This document shows, piece by piece, positions 1 through 8,204 of a stretch of DNA of 64,000 nt. Origin of the DNA: Pseudoalteromonas arctica (GTDB taxonomy: Bacteria > Pseudomonadota > Gammaproteobacteria > Enterobacterales > Alteromonadaceae); the NCBI RefSeq assembly GCF_012927645.1, contig NZ_JABBMT010000015.1:1-64000 (forward strand). Direction: 5' to 3'. The notes below the pieces were generated by a model. That model was not told where the DNA came from. It made no database searches and was given only the letters and a program-made list of their open reading frames with translations. Position numbers and translations under genes: made by a program. Position 1 is the stretch's first letter; every line of letters begins with the position of its first letter.

Positions 1-1
1 T

Positions 2-811
2 ATCACTCTCGCACAACCGCTATCAATAAAATTAACTGTGTTTATTCTGGCTTGTGTGGCTATCGCAGTTATTACCTTCTTATTCACTGCTCAATACTCT
101 CGTAAAGAAACTGTGCGCGGTTTTTTATCAAACATTGAGCGTGAGCAGCAACAGCAAGCCCTGCTAGATGCTAAACAAGAAAAACAAAATTTAGCGCGTT
201 TGTTAATGCAGCAAGAAAATCAATTAAGCCAACTTAACTTTAGTATTGCCAACGTACCGCAGCAATACACGCTGCGCATAAATAGCCTTAAACGCCAACA
301 AGCGGATATTCAAAACCAGCTCACACAAATTAAAAGTAACTATCAATACACCATCACTGCAAGTAATAGCGGTACAGTCACCGGTATTCAAGTGGTTGAA
401 GGCGAAACACTCATCCAAGCTAAACCACTGTTACATATTATTCCTGAAGGCTCAGAGCTAGTAGCAGAGTTGCTGCTACCAACACGCTCTGCTGGGTTTA
501 TTGCGCTTGGTAACGATACGCGTTTGCGCTTTGATGCTTTTCCTTATCAACGCTTTGGTTTTATTAATAGCAAAATTAGTCGCATCGACAAAGCACTCAT
601 TACCCCAAACGAAATACGTTTGCCTATCGCTTTGCAAGAGCCAGTGTACCGTTTGCGAGCAATACTCAGCCAGCAGCGAGTGCAGGCTTATGGTAAAGCG
701 TTTGAGCTAAAAAGCGGCATGTTGTTTGAGGCAGATATTATGTTAGAACAGCGCACACTAATTGAATGGTTGCTTGAACCGCTGTATAGCCTAAAAGGAC
801 GAGTAAGTTAA
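2..811 (+). CDS. HlyD-family secretion adaptor, 5' partial and internally shortened
   Basis: Periplasmic adaptor that would link the inner-membrane ABC exporter to a TolC-type outer-membrane channel. The reading frame is open from base 2, so the true start lies outside the window; 269 residues are visible. One hydrophobic anchor (about residues 10-30) is followed by SRKETVRGFLS and then directly by a Gln-rich coiled coil. The second lipoyl half (ASNSGTVTGIQVVEGETL) and the beta-barrel domain follow. The first lipoyl half and the ascending helix expected between FLS and NIERE are missing, although the frame is kept. Context (double-glycine peptide, C39 exporter) supports peptide secretion. The family call is firm; whether the shortened protein works is doubtful. 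Confidence 0.8.
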   Translation: MTLAQPLSIKLTVFILACVAIAVITFLFTAQYSRKETVRGFLSNIEREQQQQALLDAKQEKQNLARLLMQQENQLSQLNFSIANVPQQYTLRINSLKRQQADIQNQLTQIKSNYQYTITASNSGTVTGIQVVEGETLIQAKPLLHIIPEGSELVAELLLPTRSAGFIALGNDTRLRFDAFPYQRFGFINSKISRIDKALITPNEIRLPIALQEPVYRLRAILSQQRVQAYGKAFELKSGMLFEADIMLEQRTLIEWLLEPLYSLKGRVS

Positions 812-954
812 TTGTAAATAGTAGGTCGTAATATATTACGATAAAAGAAAAAATTCATCTGTTTAATTTGCTGTAATAAGTGATATTAACCAGAGAATAG
901 AGTGGCTGACTTTAGTCAAACTTTAGCGAGCAGCTAAAGCCAGCCTTATTAACC

Positions 955-977
955 GCTCACTTTATTTTAAAGTGAGC
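955..977 (+). terminator. Intercistronic hairpin after the HlyD gene
   Basis: A perfect 10-bp stem (GCTCACTTTA with TAAAGTGAGC) with a TTT loop lies between the adaptor gene and the peptide precursor. No clean T-run follows, so it may be a weak terminator or an RNA processing/stability element rather than a full stop. Confidence 0.4.
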
Positions 978-988
978 ATATTAACAAA

Positions 989-1007
989 CCGACACGAAAA
1001 GTGTCGG
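989..1007 (+). promoter_or_regulatory. 5' hairpin just upstream of the precursor ribosome binding site
   Basis: CCGACAC and GTGTCGG pair around a GAAAA loop and end six bases before the GGAG ribosome binding site of the double-glycine peptide gene. Such a stem could protect the 5' end of a highly expressed small mRNA. The role is inferred. Confidence 0.4.
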
Positions 1008-1026
1008 ATACATGGAGTATAACATT

Positions 1027-1239
1027 ATGCGTGAATTAAACGTAAATGAAATAGAGTTTGTAAATGGTGGATATTCTACAAGAGAGTTAGGTGCAGCCGT
1101 TTTCGGAGGAGCATTAGCTGGTGGAGTGTTTGGATCTGTTGTCGGTGGTGTCGGTGCTGGTCCTGGTGCTTTAGCTGGAGGTCTTTCTGGTGGTATAGGT
1201 TATTTGGGTAGAGAATTATATCTCTACTATACAGCATAA
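1027..1239 (+). CDS. Double-glycine leader peptide, class II bacteriocin/microcin-like precursor
   Basis: A 70-residue precursor. The leader MRELNVNEIEFVNGG ends in Gly-Gly with Glu and hydrophobic residues spaced as in C39-processed leaders. Cleavage would free a 55-residue peptide starting YSTREL. The mature part is a long Ala/Gly/Val helix-like stretch full of GxxxG and GG pairs (for example VFGSVVGGVGAG), typical of pore-forming class II peptides, with an aromatic tail LYLYYTA and no Cys. I chose ATG 1027 over ATG 1012 because GGAG at 1014-1017 sits at correct spacing and overlaps the earlier ATG. The adaptor gene upstream and the C39 exporter downstream supply the secretion route. Activity and target are not known from sequence. 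Confidence 0.8.
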   Translation: MRELNVNEIEFVNGGYSTRELGAAVFGGALAGGVFGSVVGGVGAGPGALAGGLSGGIGYLGRELYLYYTA

Positions 1240-1269
1240 TTTAAAAAGACATAACTAGGAGATTGCATT

Positions 1270-1437
1270 ATGACTAATAGACAAACTGCGTGGGTTTTTC
1301 TAATAGTAATAACGTCTATTATTGGGGTTTCTGCTTCTATTTTAAGTTTTTTGGAGGTAATTATTTTATCTATTTTACTAGGTGGAATAGGAGCCATTAT
1401 TTTTCGTAGATTCTTCTCTACAAAAAAAGACACCTAG
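1270..1437 (+). CDS. Small two-helix membrane protein, candidate immunity protein
   Basis: A 55-codon gene starting MTNRQTAWVFLIVITSIIG. It has AGGAG at 1257-1261, eight bases before ATG 1270, and lies 30 bp after the precursor stop. Two hydrophobic segments (about residues 8-28 and 30-46) are separated by a Glu-containing turn, and the end is basic and charged (FRRFFSTKKDT). Size, hydrophobicity and position directly after a bacteriocin-like precursor are those of many immunity proteins. No family motif is recognised, so the immunity role is inference from context. An intrinsic terminator follows at once, which makes precursor plus this gene a likely two-gene transcript. Confidence 0.6.
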   Translation: MTNRQTAWVFLIVITSIIGVSASILSFLEVIILSILLGGIGAIIFRRFFSTKKDT

Positions 1438-1452
1438 TTATTGGATACTTTC

Positions 1453-1481
1453 AAAAAGAGCATAAACGTTATGCTCTTTTT
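1453..1481 (+). terminator. Intrinsic terminator of the peptide/immunity pair
   Basis: AAAAAGAGCATAA pairs perfectly with TTATGCTCTTTTT around a 3-base loop (13 bp), 15 bp after the small membrane gene. It has a T-run on both strands. Confidence 0.8.
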
Positions 1482-1499
1482 ATTGATGTGAGATTAAAT

Positions 1500-1850
1500 A
1501 TGAATTTTGAAAAAGTAATTGAAAGCTATTATCGTGCTATTAATGACTCATCTTTATCAGGGATAAAAGATTGTATGCACAATAAAAACCCAAATAAAAA
1601 TAAAGTTTTTGAAATATATGGTCCTGTTTTTAATAAATATAAATTAATTGCAAAGATTCTATCTTGCCGAGTATTAGGTCAAGATGGAAAACATGTAATC
1701 GTAAAAGAAAATACTGAAACAAAAAAAATATCAGGTGAAGAGTTTCAAGATAATGTAACCCAAAACATCCATATTTTAGAAAGTAACTCACAATCTGAAT
1801 GGAAAATAGTTCATTCTCAACTGGTTGGAATTGAAGTGTTAGCTAAATAA
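1500..1850 (+). CDS. Hypothetical protein, possibly NTF2/SnoaL-like
   Basis: A 116-residue soluble protein, strongly AT-rich, with no signal peptide or membrane segment. The layout (N-terminal helix with ESYYRAIND, then an Ile/Val-rich strand pattern, then a closing EWKIVHSQLVGIEV strand) resembles small NTF2-like fold proteins, but no diagnostic motif is visible and I do not assign a function. I prefer ATG 1500 to the in-frame GTG at 1488, since GTGAG just upstream can serve as a weak ribosome binding site. It sits between the peptide terminator and the exporter gene, inside the cassette. It could be an accessory or unrelated cargo gene. Confidence 0.55.
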   Translation: MNFEKVIESYYRAINDSSLSGIKDCMHNKNPNKNKVFEIYGPVFNKYKLIAKILSCRVLGQDGKHVIVKENTETKKISGEEFQDNVTQNIHILESNSQSEWKIVHSQLVGIEVLAK

Positions 1851-2059
1851 AATAGGTTTATTTGGTCATGATAATAAATGAGCAGGTTATTTAATCTAAG
1901 GTTGTGTGATAATAATAGGTGATTTCTTAATGAAATATATAGATCCTTTTTGATTTTTAGGTTGATAATTATCCACTTGAATGATAGCTATAATATTTAG
2001 TTTTTTAGTTGCCTAAAGGCGTAAGTTCAAAGTGCTCGTTACCAAAAAAAGTAGCAAAT

Positions 2060-4207
2060 ATGATTATGTATATGAACTTAGATTTTACCCTATCAAAGTT
2101 AACCCCTCTCATCCTTCAATCCGAAATTGCAGAATGCGGCCTAGCCTCTATGGCTATGGTGGCGTGCTATCACGGCCATCAGCTGGACATGCCTGCTATG
2201 CGCAAGCGCTTTTCGGCTAATCTAAAGGGGATGAACTTACAGCAGCTGATTGAGCTGGGCGATAACTTAGGACTAGCCAGTCGTGCGCTACAATGCCCAC
2301 TTGATGAAGTCCATAAACTACAAACGCCGTGTATTTTACATTGGGATATGAATCACTTTGTGGTATTGACTAAAGTATCAGGTAAAGGGGCTGCGGCTAA
2401 GTTTGCTATAAACGACCCTGCTGTTGGCAAGCGTAGTTTAAGCGCGGAAGAGTTCAGTAAACACTTTACCGGTATTTGTTTAGAGCTCACGCCAACCAGT
2501 AAGTTCGAAGCCAAACAAGAACAAGCAAGAATGAAGTTTACCCAGCTTTGGAGCACCATAAAGGGCTTAAAGGCAGGGTTGCTAAAACTGATTGCGTTGT
2601 CTCTGGTATTGCAGCTATTTGCCTTGATGACTCCTTATTATATGCAGTGGGTGGTGGATGAAGTATTAATCAGTTTTGATGAATCGTTATTAACGGTGCT
2701 TGCTATGGGTTTTGCGCTGATTGCTATTATTTCGGTGGTGACCAATGCGGTGCGCAGCTGGTTGATTTTACGGCTTTCAAGTTTGCTCAATATGCAAATG
2801 GGCGTGAACTTGCTCAGGCATTTATTGCGACTACCGATGAATTATTTTGAGTCACGCCATGTTGGCGATATCGTCTCGCGCTTTGGCTCTTTGGCGCAAA
2901 TACGAGAGCGCATTACTACTGGGTTTGTAGAAACACTGGTCGATGGCGTGATGGCGATTACCGTATTGATTATGATGTTAATTTACTCGCTAAAGCTCAC
3001 AGCGGTGGTTGTTGGCGCAATTGTGCTATATACCTTAGTGCGTTTGGCGCTGTATCGGCCGCTACATCAAGCCACCGAAGAAATGATTCAAAATTCAGCC
3101 AAAGAGCAATCAAACTTTTTAGAAAACATTCGCGGTATGCAAACTATAAAGCTGTTTGGCAATGAGTCGCAGCGCCAAGGCATTTGGCAAAACCGTTATG
3201 CTGAGGTAATAAACAGTGAAATCCGTTTAGGGCGGTTAAACATCAGCTTTGATTCATTCAATAAACTGTTATTTGGTCTTGAGAATGTATTGGTGATTTA
3301 CTTTGCTGCATTGCTAGTTATGAGCAATAGCTTGTCGGTCGGTATGGTACTGGCGTTTATTGCCTATAAAAACCAGTTAACTAGCCGTTTTGCTAATTTA
3401 ATAGAGCAAATTATTCAATTTAAAATGATGCGCTTACACTTAGACCGTATCGCTGATATTGCACTGACCAAACAAGAAGCTAATCGTGACGGTGAAATGG
3501 CCTATACCGGTGAGGAAGAGGGTAACGTTAAAGGTCAGCTTACCCTTGAAAATATTTGCTTTAGTTACAGTGATGACCAAGCCCCCATTCTAAATAACGT
3601 TAACTTAACGCTGGATGCAGGTGATTCTATTGCGATTACCGGGCCTTCTGGTGCTGGTAAAACTACCTTGATGAAAATTATGCTCGGGTTACTACAACCT
3701 ACCTCAGGCAAAGTGCTGCTTGATGGTAAAGACATTACTCAGCTTGGCCTTAAAGATTACCGCAAACAAATAGCCGCGGTGATGCAGGATGACACGCTAT
3801 TAGCAGGTTCAATCGCCGATAACATCAGCTTTTTTGACCCACAGCCTAATTACTTAAAAATAGAGCAGTGCGCCCATCATGCAGCAATTCATGATGATAT
3901 TACCAAAATGACTATGGGCTACAACTCCTTGGTGGGTGATATGGGCTCAAACTTATCTGGCGGGCAAGTACAACGCTTACTTCTTGCCCGCGCACTGTAT
4001 CAATCGCCGTGTGTGTTGTTTATGGATGAAGCAACCAGCCATTTAGATAAAGATAACGAGGCAAAAATAAGCGAACAAATTCAGCACTTACCTATCACAC
4101 GGATTATGATTGCCCACCGCCAAGAAACCATCAATATGGCTGGCAAGGTCTATCATTTAAAAGCGGGTGAATTGGTGGATTTAGACCAGCAAAGTGAGAG
4201 TGCTTAA
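2060..4207 (+). CDS. Peptidase-containing ABC exporter (C39 peptidase, membrane domain, ATPase)
   Basis: Inner-membrane exporter that cleaves double-glycine leaders and pumps out the mature peptide. Domains in order: C39 protease (catalytic Cys in QSEIAECGLASM, His in MNHFVVL, Asp in INDPAVG), a six-helix ABC membrane domain (about residues 170-440), and an ATPase domain with Walker A GPSGAGKTT, signature LSGGQ, Walker B VLFMDEATSHLD and switch His in IAHR. All key residues are present. Starts at 2060, 2066 and 2072 are all possible; none has a clear ribosome binding site, and an upstream TTG at 2009 is less likely because it adds 17 unusual residues. Length (about 711-715 aa) is normal. The precursor at 1027 is the obvious substrate. 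Confidence 0.93.
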   Translation: MIMYMNLDFTLSKLTPLILQSEIAECGLASMAMVACYHGHQLDMPAMRKRFSANLKGMNLQQLIELGDNLGLASRALQCPLDEVHKLQTPCILHWDMNHFVVLTKVSGKGAAAKFAINDPAVGKRSLSAEEFSKHFTGICLELTPTSKFEAKQEQARMKFTQLWSTIKGLKAGLLKLIALSLVLQLFALMTPYYMQWVVDEVLISFDESLLTVLAMGFALIAIISVVTNAVRSWLILRLSSLLNMQMGVNLLRHLLRLPMNYFESRHVGDIVSRFGSLAQIRERITTGFVETLVDGVMAITVLIMMLIYSLKLTAVVVGAIVLYTLVRLALYRPLHQATEEMIQNSAKEQSNFLENIRGMQTIKLFGNESQRQGIWQNRYAEVINSEIRLGRLNISFDSFNKLLFGLENVLVIYFAALLVMSNSLSVGMVLAFIAYKNQLTSRFANLIEQIIQFKMMRLHLDRIADIALTKQEANRDGEMAYTGEEEGNVKGQLTLENICFSYSDDQAPILNNVNLTLDAGDSIAITGPSGAGKTTLMKIMLGLLQPTSGKVLLDGKDITQLGLKDYRKQIAAVMQDDTLLAGSIADNISFFDPQPNYLKIEQCAHHAAIHDDITKMTMGYNSLVGDMGSNLSGGQVQRLLLARALYQSPCVLFMDEATSHLDKDNEAKISEQIQHLPITRIMIAHRQETINMAGKVYHLKAGELVDLDQQSESA

Positions 4208-4214
4208 AGTGATC

Positions 4215-4239
4215 AAGGCGTGCATATATTGCACGCCTT
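4215..4239. terminator. Bidirectional terminator
   Basis: AAGGCGTGCA pairs with TGCACGCCTT around TATAT, between the convergent exporter and AtoE-type carrier genes. Confidence 0.75.
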
Positions 4240-4255
4240 TGCATAATGCTTGCAG

Positions 4256-5566
4256 CTAATAAAAACTCAATACAAACGATTTAAACATCCCTGTAATAAT
4301 TAGCTGCACTAAACAAAAGCCCATAATGTCCTTGGCTTTTAAGCCGGCAATGGCGAGAACTGGTAACGCCCAAAATGGTTGGATCAGGTTAGTCCAGGCA
4401 TCACCCCAGGCTACTGCCATGGCAACCCTAGGCATATCTGCGCCAAGTGCCTGTGCGGCGGGTATCACTATAGGCGCTTGTACCGCCCATTGTCCGCCGC
4501 CAGATGGCACAAATATATTTACTAAGCCAGCACTTAAAAAGCTCCAAAACGGCAGTGATTCTGCGCTAGCTATGGCGATAAAGCCTTGCGAAATTTGTTG
4601 TGCCAAGCCGGTATCAACCATTATTGCCATGATCCCGGCATAAAATGGAAACTGGATAATAATCCCTGCACCGCTGGGTACAGCTTGCTGCAGGCTATTA
4701 AGTAAATTATACGGCGTTTGATGCAATAAAATGGCAGAAAATAAAAACAGTGCAATTACACTGTTTAAATTAAGTGAGCCGCCACTAAACACAAAATAAT
4801 TAACTAAATAAACTAGCCCAAGCACTCCTGTGCCTAATCCTAATAACTTACTGTGTTCAATTTTATCGGCAGGGCGAGTAGCATTGCTAGGTTTAGGTAT
4901 GGCTTCTTTTAATAGCGTTTTATCAACATAAACGCTGTCTTTGGTGTTGGGTAACATATAACGATTAACCAGTGGCATAATGATAAATAAGCCAATAACT
5001 ATGGCTATATTAAATCCTGAAAACAGTGTTTCGCTGGTGTTTATCACACCAATGCTTTGCTGTGAAAAATGCCCTGACGTTGCGATAGTTAAAGGAATTG
5101 AGCCTGCCAAGCCACCATGCCAAACAATGAAGCCAGAATACGCACTGGCAACCAGTAAGCGATAATCAACTAGTGTGTAGCGGGCAATGGCTTTGGCAAA
5201 TAAAGCACCAATAACTAAGCCAAATCCCCAGTTAATCCAACTGGCGAGCAATGACACAAAGGTGACTAATAAAATAGCTTTTGGCGCAGTATTGGCAAGT
5301 TTCGCTAATTGGGTGAGCAATCGGCTCATAACTGGTGTGCTTGCCAGCATATATCCGGTGAGTAACACCAACAGCATCTGCATGGCAAAACTTAGTAAGT
5401 TCCAAAAACCACCGCCCCACGCGCTCAGTACTTGTTGTGGATTTGAAGGTGTCACTATACACGCAATTATAAAGGTAAGCAGTGTGAGTAAAATAACAAA
5501 AATAAATGGATCGGGTAGGTAACGTTCTACTAATTTAGTGAACGGTTTGGCAACATGATTTAGCAT
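4256..5566 (-). CDS. Short-chain fatty acid transporter, AtoE family
   Basis: Polytopic membrane protein of 436 residues with about 11-12 hydrophobic segments, predicted to import short-chain fatty acids. The start MLNHVAKPFTKLVERYLPDP and the motifs INWGFGLVIGALFAK, PSGGGQWAVQAP and WGDAWTNLIQPFWALP are characteristic of AtoE/TIGR00366 proteins. Length matches E. coli AtoE (about 440). No acetoacetate-degradation genes (atoDAB) are nearby, so the substrate may be a general short-chain acid rather than acetoacetate. It lies downstream of cheV on the same strand, separated by 165 bp with a hairpin, so it is probably transcribed alone. Confidence 0.88.
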   Translation of the reverse strand: MLNHVAKPFTKLVERYLPDPFIFVILLTLLTFIIACIVTPSNPQQVLSAWGGGFWNLLSFAMQMLLVLLTGYMLASTPVMSRLLTQLAKLANTAPKAILLVTFVSLLASWINWGFGLVIGALFAKAIARYTLVDYRLLVASAYSGFIVWHGGLAGSIPLTIATSGHFSQQSIGVINTSETLFSGFNIAIVIGLFIIMPLVNRYMLPNTKDSVYVDKTLLKEAIPKPSNATRPADKIEHSKLLGLGTGVLGLVYLVNYFVFSGGSLNLNSVIALFLFSAILLHQTPYNLLNSLQQAVPSGAGIIIQFPFYAGIMAIMVDTGLAQQISQGFIAIASAESLPFWSFLSAGLVNIFVPSGGGQWAVQAPIVIPAAQALGADMPRVAMAVAWGDAWTNLIQPFWALPVLAIAGLKAKDIMGFCLVQLIITGMFKSFVLSFY

Positions 5567-5700
5567 AGTGATTGTGTGTTTTGATTATTGCTATATATTG
5601 CCAATTAATCACGAAAGCGCTTAATTGGCAAATAGAGTTGTAGTGGTGGTGTTAAATCGCGTATTTCTTCGTCATTACAACAAAACGTTATTAAAGCACT

Positions 5701-5720
5701 AGCGTGGTATAAGCCACGCT
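5701..5720 (-). terminator. Hairpin after cheV
   Basis: AGCGTGG pairs with CCACGCT (7 bp, loop TATAAG) just downstream of the cheV stop. The T-run is poor, so termination efficiency is uncertain. Confidence 0.45.
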
Positions 5721-5731
5721 TAGATGCAGTG

Positions 5732-6682
5732 CTATTTCTGTGGTGCTAGAACTGCTTTTAAACGTGTTTGCACTTCTTCTACTAGTAAATCTGGTTGAAA
5801 CTTAGATAAAAACGCATTACAACCTACTTTCTCGACCATAGCTTGGTTAAAGCTGCCACTGAGCGATGTGTTAAGTACCACATGGAGATTTTTTAAGCGG
5901 TTATCGTTTCGGATCTCATGGGTTAAACGATAGCCATCCATTGCTGGCATTTCTGCATCGGTGATCACCATCAGTAACTCTTTCTCTACGTCTATGCCTT
6001 TATCAGCCCAGTCTTTAAGCATATTGAGTGCTTCAAGGCCATTGCTTGCTGGGATAATTTCAATACCCAGCTGCGTTAATGTATCGCTCACTTGCTTTCG
6101 TGCAGTGCGTGAGTCGTCTGCATGGAGTATTTTTCGGCCAACAAATTCGTTTACGATACTTTGATCAAGTACCTCATCAGAAATTTGTACCTCGTAGTCA
6201 ATAATCTCTGCTAGTACTTTTTCTACATCAATGATCTCTACTAACTGCTCTTGACCATCACGTTGAATTTTAGTGAGCGCAGTTAGATAATGATTTTTAC
6301 CGATAGAGGAAGGCGGTGGCATTATATCTGACCATGTCATATTAACTATTTGATCAACCTTACCGATTAAAAAACCTTGTATCGTGCGATTGTATTCAGT
6401 GATCACTAAGTTACTATCTTCAGTGTTCTTGGCGGCAGACATGCAAATCGCTTGGCGTAAATCAATAACAGGGATCGATTCACCACGAATATTGGCCACG
6501 CCTGATATTTTAGGATGGGCATGTGGAATAATACTAAGATGCGGCAATTTCACTACTTCTTTAACTTTAAAGACATTAAGAGCAAATAAGTGGCGACTGT
6601 GCAAATAAAACAATAATAACTCTAAGCGATTTTCACCAACAAGTTGAGTTCGTTGATCAACAGAAGCTAATACACCTGACAT
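5732..6682 (-). CDS. cheV: Chemotaxis coupling protein CheV (CheW domain plus receiver)
   Basis: Couples methyl-accepting receptors to CheA, with a receiver domain for adaptation control. Residues about 15-165 form the CheW domain (LFALNVFKVKEVV, VANIRGESIPVIDL). Residues about 184-312 form a receiver with acidic pair HADDS, phospho-acceptor Asp242 in ITDAEMPAMDG, Thr/Ser in LNTSLSG and conserved Lys in FLSKF. Total 316 aa, typical for CheV. A solitary gene with no che cluster around it; a methyl-accepting receptor lies about 24 kb away. The family assignment is secure. Confidence 0.93.
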   Translation of the reverse strand: MSGVLASVDQRTQLVGENRLELLLFYLHSRHLFALNVFKVKEVVKLPHLSIIPHAHPKISGVANIRGESIPVIDLRQAICMSAAKNTEDSNLVITEYNRTIQGFLIGKVDQIVNMTWSDIMPPPSSIGKNHYLTALTKIQRDGQEQLVEIIDVEKVLAEIIDYEVQISDEVLDQSIVNEFVGRKILHADDSRTARKQVSDTLTQLGIEIIPASNGLEALNMLKDWADKGIDVEKELLMVITDAEMPAMDGYRLTHEIRNDNRLKNLHVVLNTSLSGSFNQAMVEKVGCNAFLSKFQPDLLVEEVQTRLKAVLAPQK

Positions 6683-6851
6683 AACACGCTCGACTTTATA
6701 ATTAATAATGCAAGTATAGCTTACACTGTTCTACTTTAAAAAAGCAGCCTAGATAATAATCTTGAGCCTGAAAGGGATTTCAAGCATTGCCTTCATTTCA
6801 GCATTACAGTAACTTATCGGATAATTGATAGCTGAATAACCAAGTGTGGGC

Positions 6852-7919
6852 ATGCCTTTTATATTTAAACGATTATTTTTACTAGTCAGAAACCATATTG
6901 ATCAGGTTAGCTGGCAAGCTGTGGCTATTGCCACTTTATTACATATGATCTTGATCTGGTTATTGTTAATCGTCGCAGAAGAAGTCACACTGAGACCAGT
7001 TAGCACCTTTGTTTATTACTATATCGTTACTACCTCAACGGTAGGATATGGTGATTTTAGTGCGAGTACAGATCTGGGCCGATGGATTGTAGCGATACTG
7101 CAAATTCCATTTGGTTTGGCTTTATTTGGTGTTCTGTTAGGTAAAACAGGGCAAACAGTTACTTATTTAATTAGGCGCGCTATGACAGGTGATAAGAGTT
7201 TTGCACATTTTCACAATCACATTATTATTTTTGGTTGGCATCAAGTTCGTACAAAAAAAATGATTGATTATATTCTCGCTGACCAAAAGCGTTTGGATCG
7301 ACGAATTTTGCTTGCGGTCACCGAGCCAATGGAACATCCATTTTTAACGAATGCGCATGTTGATTTTGTGCGCTTATCGAGCTTTACCGACTGTGAGGAG
7401 CTTGAGCGTGTGGCGATCAAGCAAGCCGATAAAATTATTATTGATGGTCAAGATGACGATCAAACTTTTACCACTGCGTTGCGCATTAGTAAATTAGTTA
7501 AAGATGACTGCCATATAAGTGCGCACTTTAACGATGAGAGTAAAGTCGAAATGCTGCTCGAACATTGTTACAACGTTGAATGTTCAACGGCTAAATCAGC
7601 CGAAATTCTAGTACGTTCAATGCAAGACCCAGGCTCTAGTCGGGTGCAAGAAGAGTTGCTATCGACTTTACACGGTGATACCCAGTTTAGTTTAGCTATT
7701 CCTGACGATTTAGCGGTAATGGAATTTGGTAAATTATTTCATCATTTTAAACACGATCATGATGCTATTTTACTTGGTGTTGCTCACAACCTAAGTGCGC
7801 AAAATATGGATTTAAATCCACCGTTAGATTATCCGGTTAACAGTGGTGATATTTTACATTACATTGCAGTTGATCGTGTTTTAAGCAGCGAAGTTGATTG
7901 GCAAGGGCTTGCTAATTAA
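6852..7919 (+). CDS. Potassium channel with RCK (TrkA-N) domain
   Basis: Two-helix ion channel subunit with the K+ selectivity filter TTSTVGYGD in the pore loop between two membrane helices (about residues 18-40 and 75-100). A cytosolic Rossmann/RCK domain begins HNHIIIFGWHQVRTKK; its usual GxGxxG is altered to FGWHQ, as in several Kch-like proteins. It would control K+ flux across the inner membrane, probably gated by a bound ligand. ATG 6852 was chosen over GTG 6846; neither has a convincing ribosome binding site. The stop codon overlaps the start of the next small membrane gene (TAATG), implying translational coupling. Confidence 0.85.
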   Translation: MPFIFKRLFLLVRNHIDQVSWQAVAIATLLHMILIWLLLIVAEEVTLRPVSTFVYYYIVTTSTVGYGDFSASTDLGRWIVAILQIPFGLALFGVLLGKTGQTVTYLIRRAMTGDKSFAHFHNHIIIFGWHQVRTKKMIDYILADQKRLDRRILLAVTEPMEHPFLTNAHVDFVRLSSFTDCEELERVAIKQADKIIIDGQDDDQTFTTALRISKLVKDDCHISAHFNDESKVEMLLEHCYNVECSTAKSAEILVRSMQDPGSSRVQEELLSTLHGDTQFSLAIPDDLAVMEFGKLFHHFKHDHDAILLGVAHNLSAQNMDLNPPLDYPVNSGDILHYIAVDRVLSSEVDWQGLAN

Positions 7920-8158
7920 TGAATGAAGTAACGTTTTTAATTTTACTTTTGAGTGCTTATATTTTACCAGTAGTAATTGTGCTTAACAGTAAACGCACGC
8001 AAGGGCATGAAAAAAATGGCTGGTTAATTGGTATTATCCTCTTCTCATGGCTGGCACTGATTATGTACTTTGCCATTATTCCTAAGCATGGGCGTAATAA
8101 GAAGCCGCAAGCTAAAAGTAATAAGTCGAAAGAATCAAAAGGCAAGACTAAAAGTTAA
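7919..8158 (+). CDS. Small two-helix membrane protein with Lys-rich tail
   Basis: 79 residues: hydrophobic segments at about 5-22 and 33-53, then a strongly basic Lys/Ser tail ending KESKGKTKS. It overlaps the stop of the upstream K+ channel by one base (TAATG), so the two are probably co-translated and may interact. The two-helix layout with an ILP motif is loosely like superinfection-immunity (Imm) family membrane proteins, but no diagnostic residues are clear. I do not assign a function. A channel accessory subunit is one possibility, based on context only. Confidence 0.6.
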   Translation: MNEVTFLILLLSAYILPVVIVLNSKRTQGHEKNGWLIGIILFSWLALIMYFAIIPKHGRNKKPQAKSNKSKESKGKTKS

Positions 8159-8204
8159 GTTTATACACCTTAATATATTTAGATGAACCTTGAGCCTTAT
8201 TCCA

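Noticed and set aside
2009-2059. TTG start giving a 732-aa exporter
   Set aside because: Adds 17 residues not seen in C39 exporters and has no better ribosome binding site.
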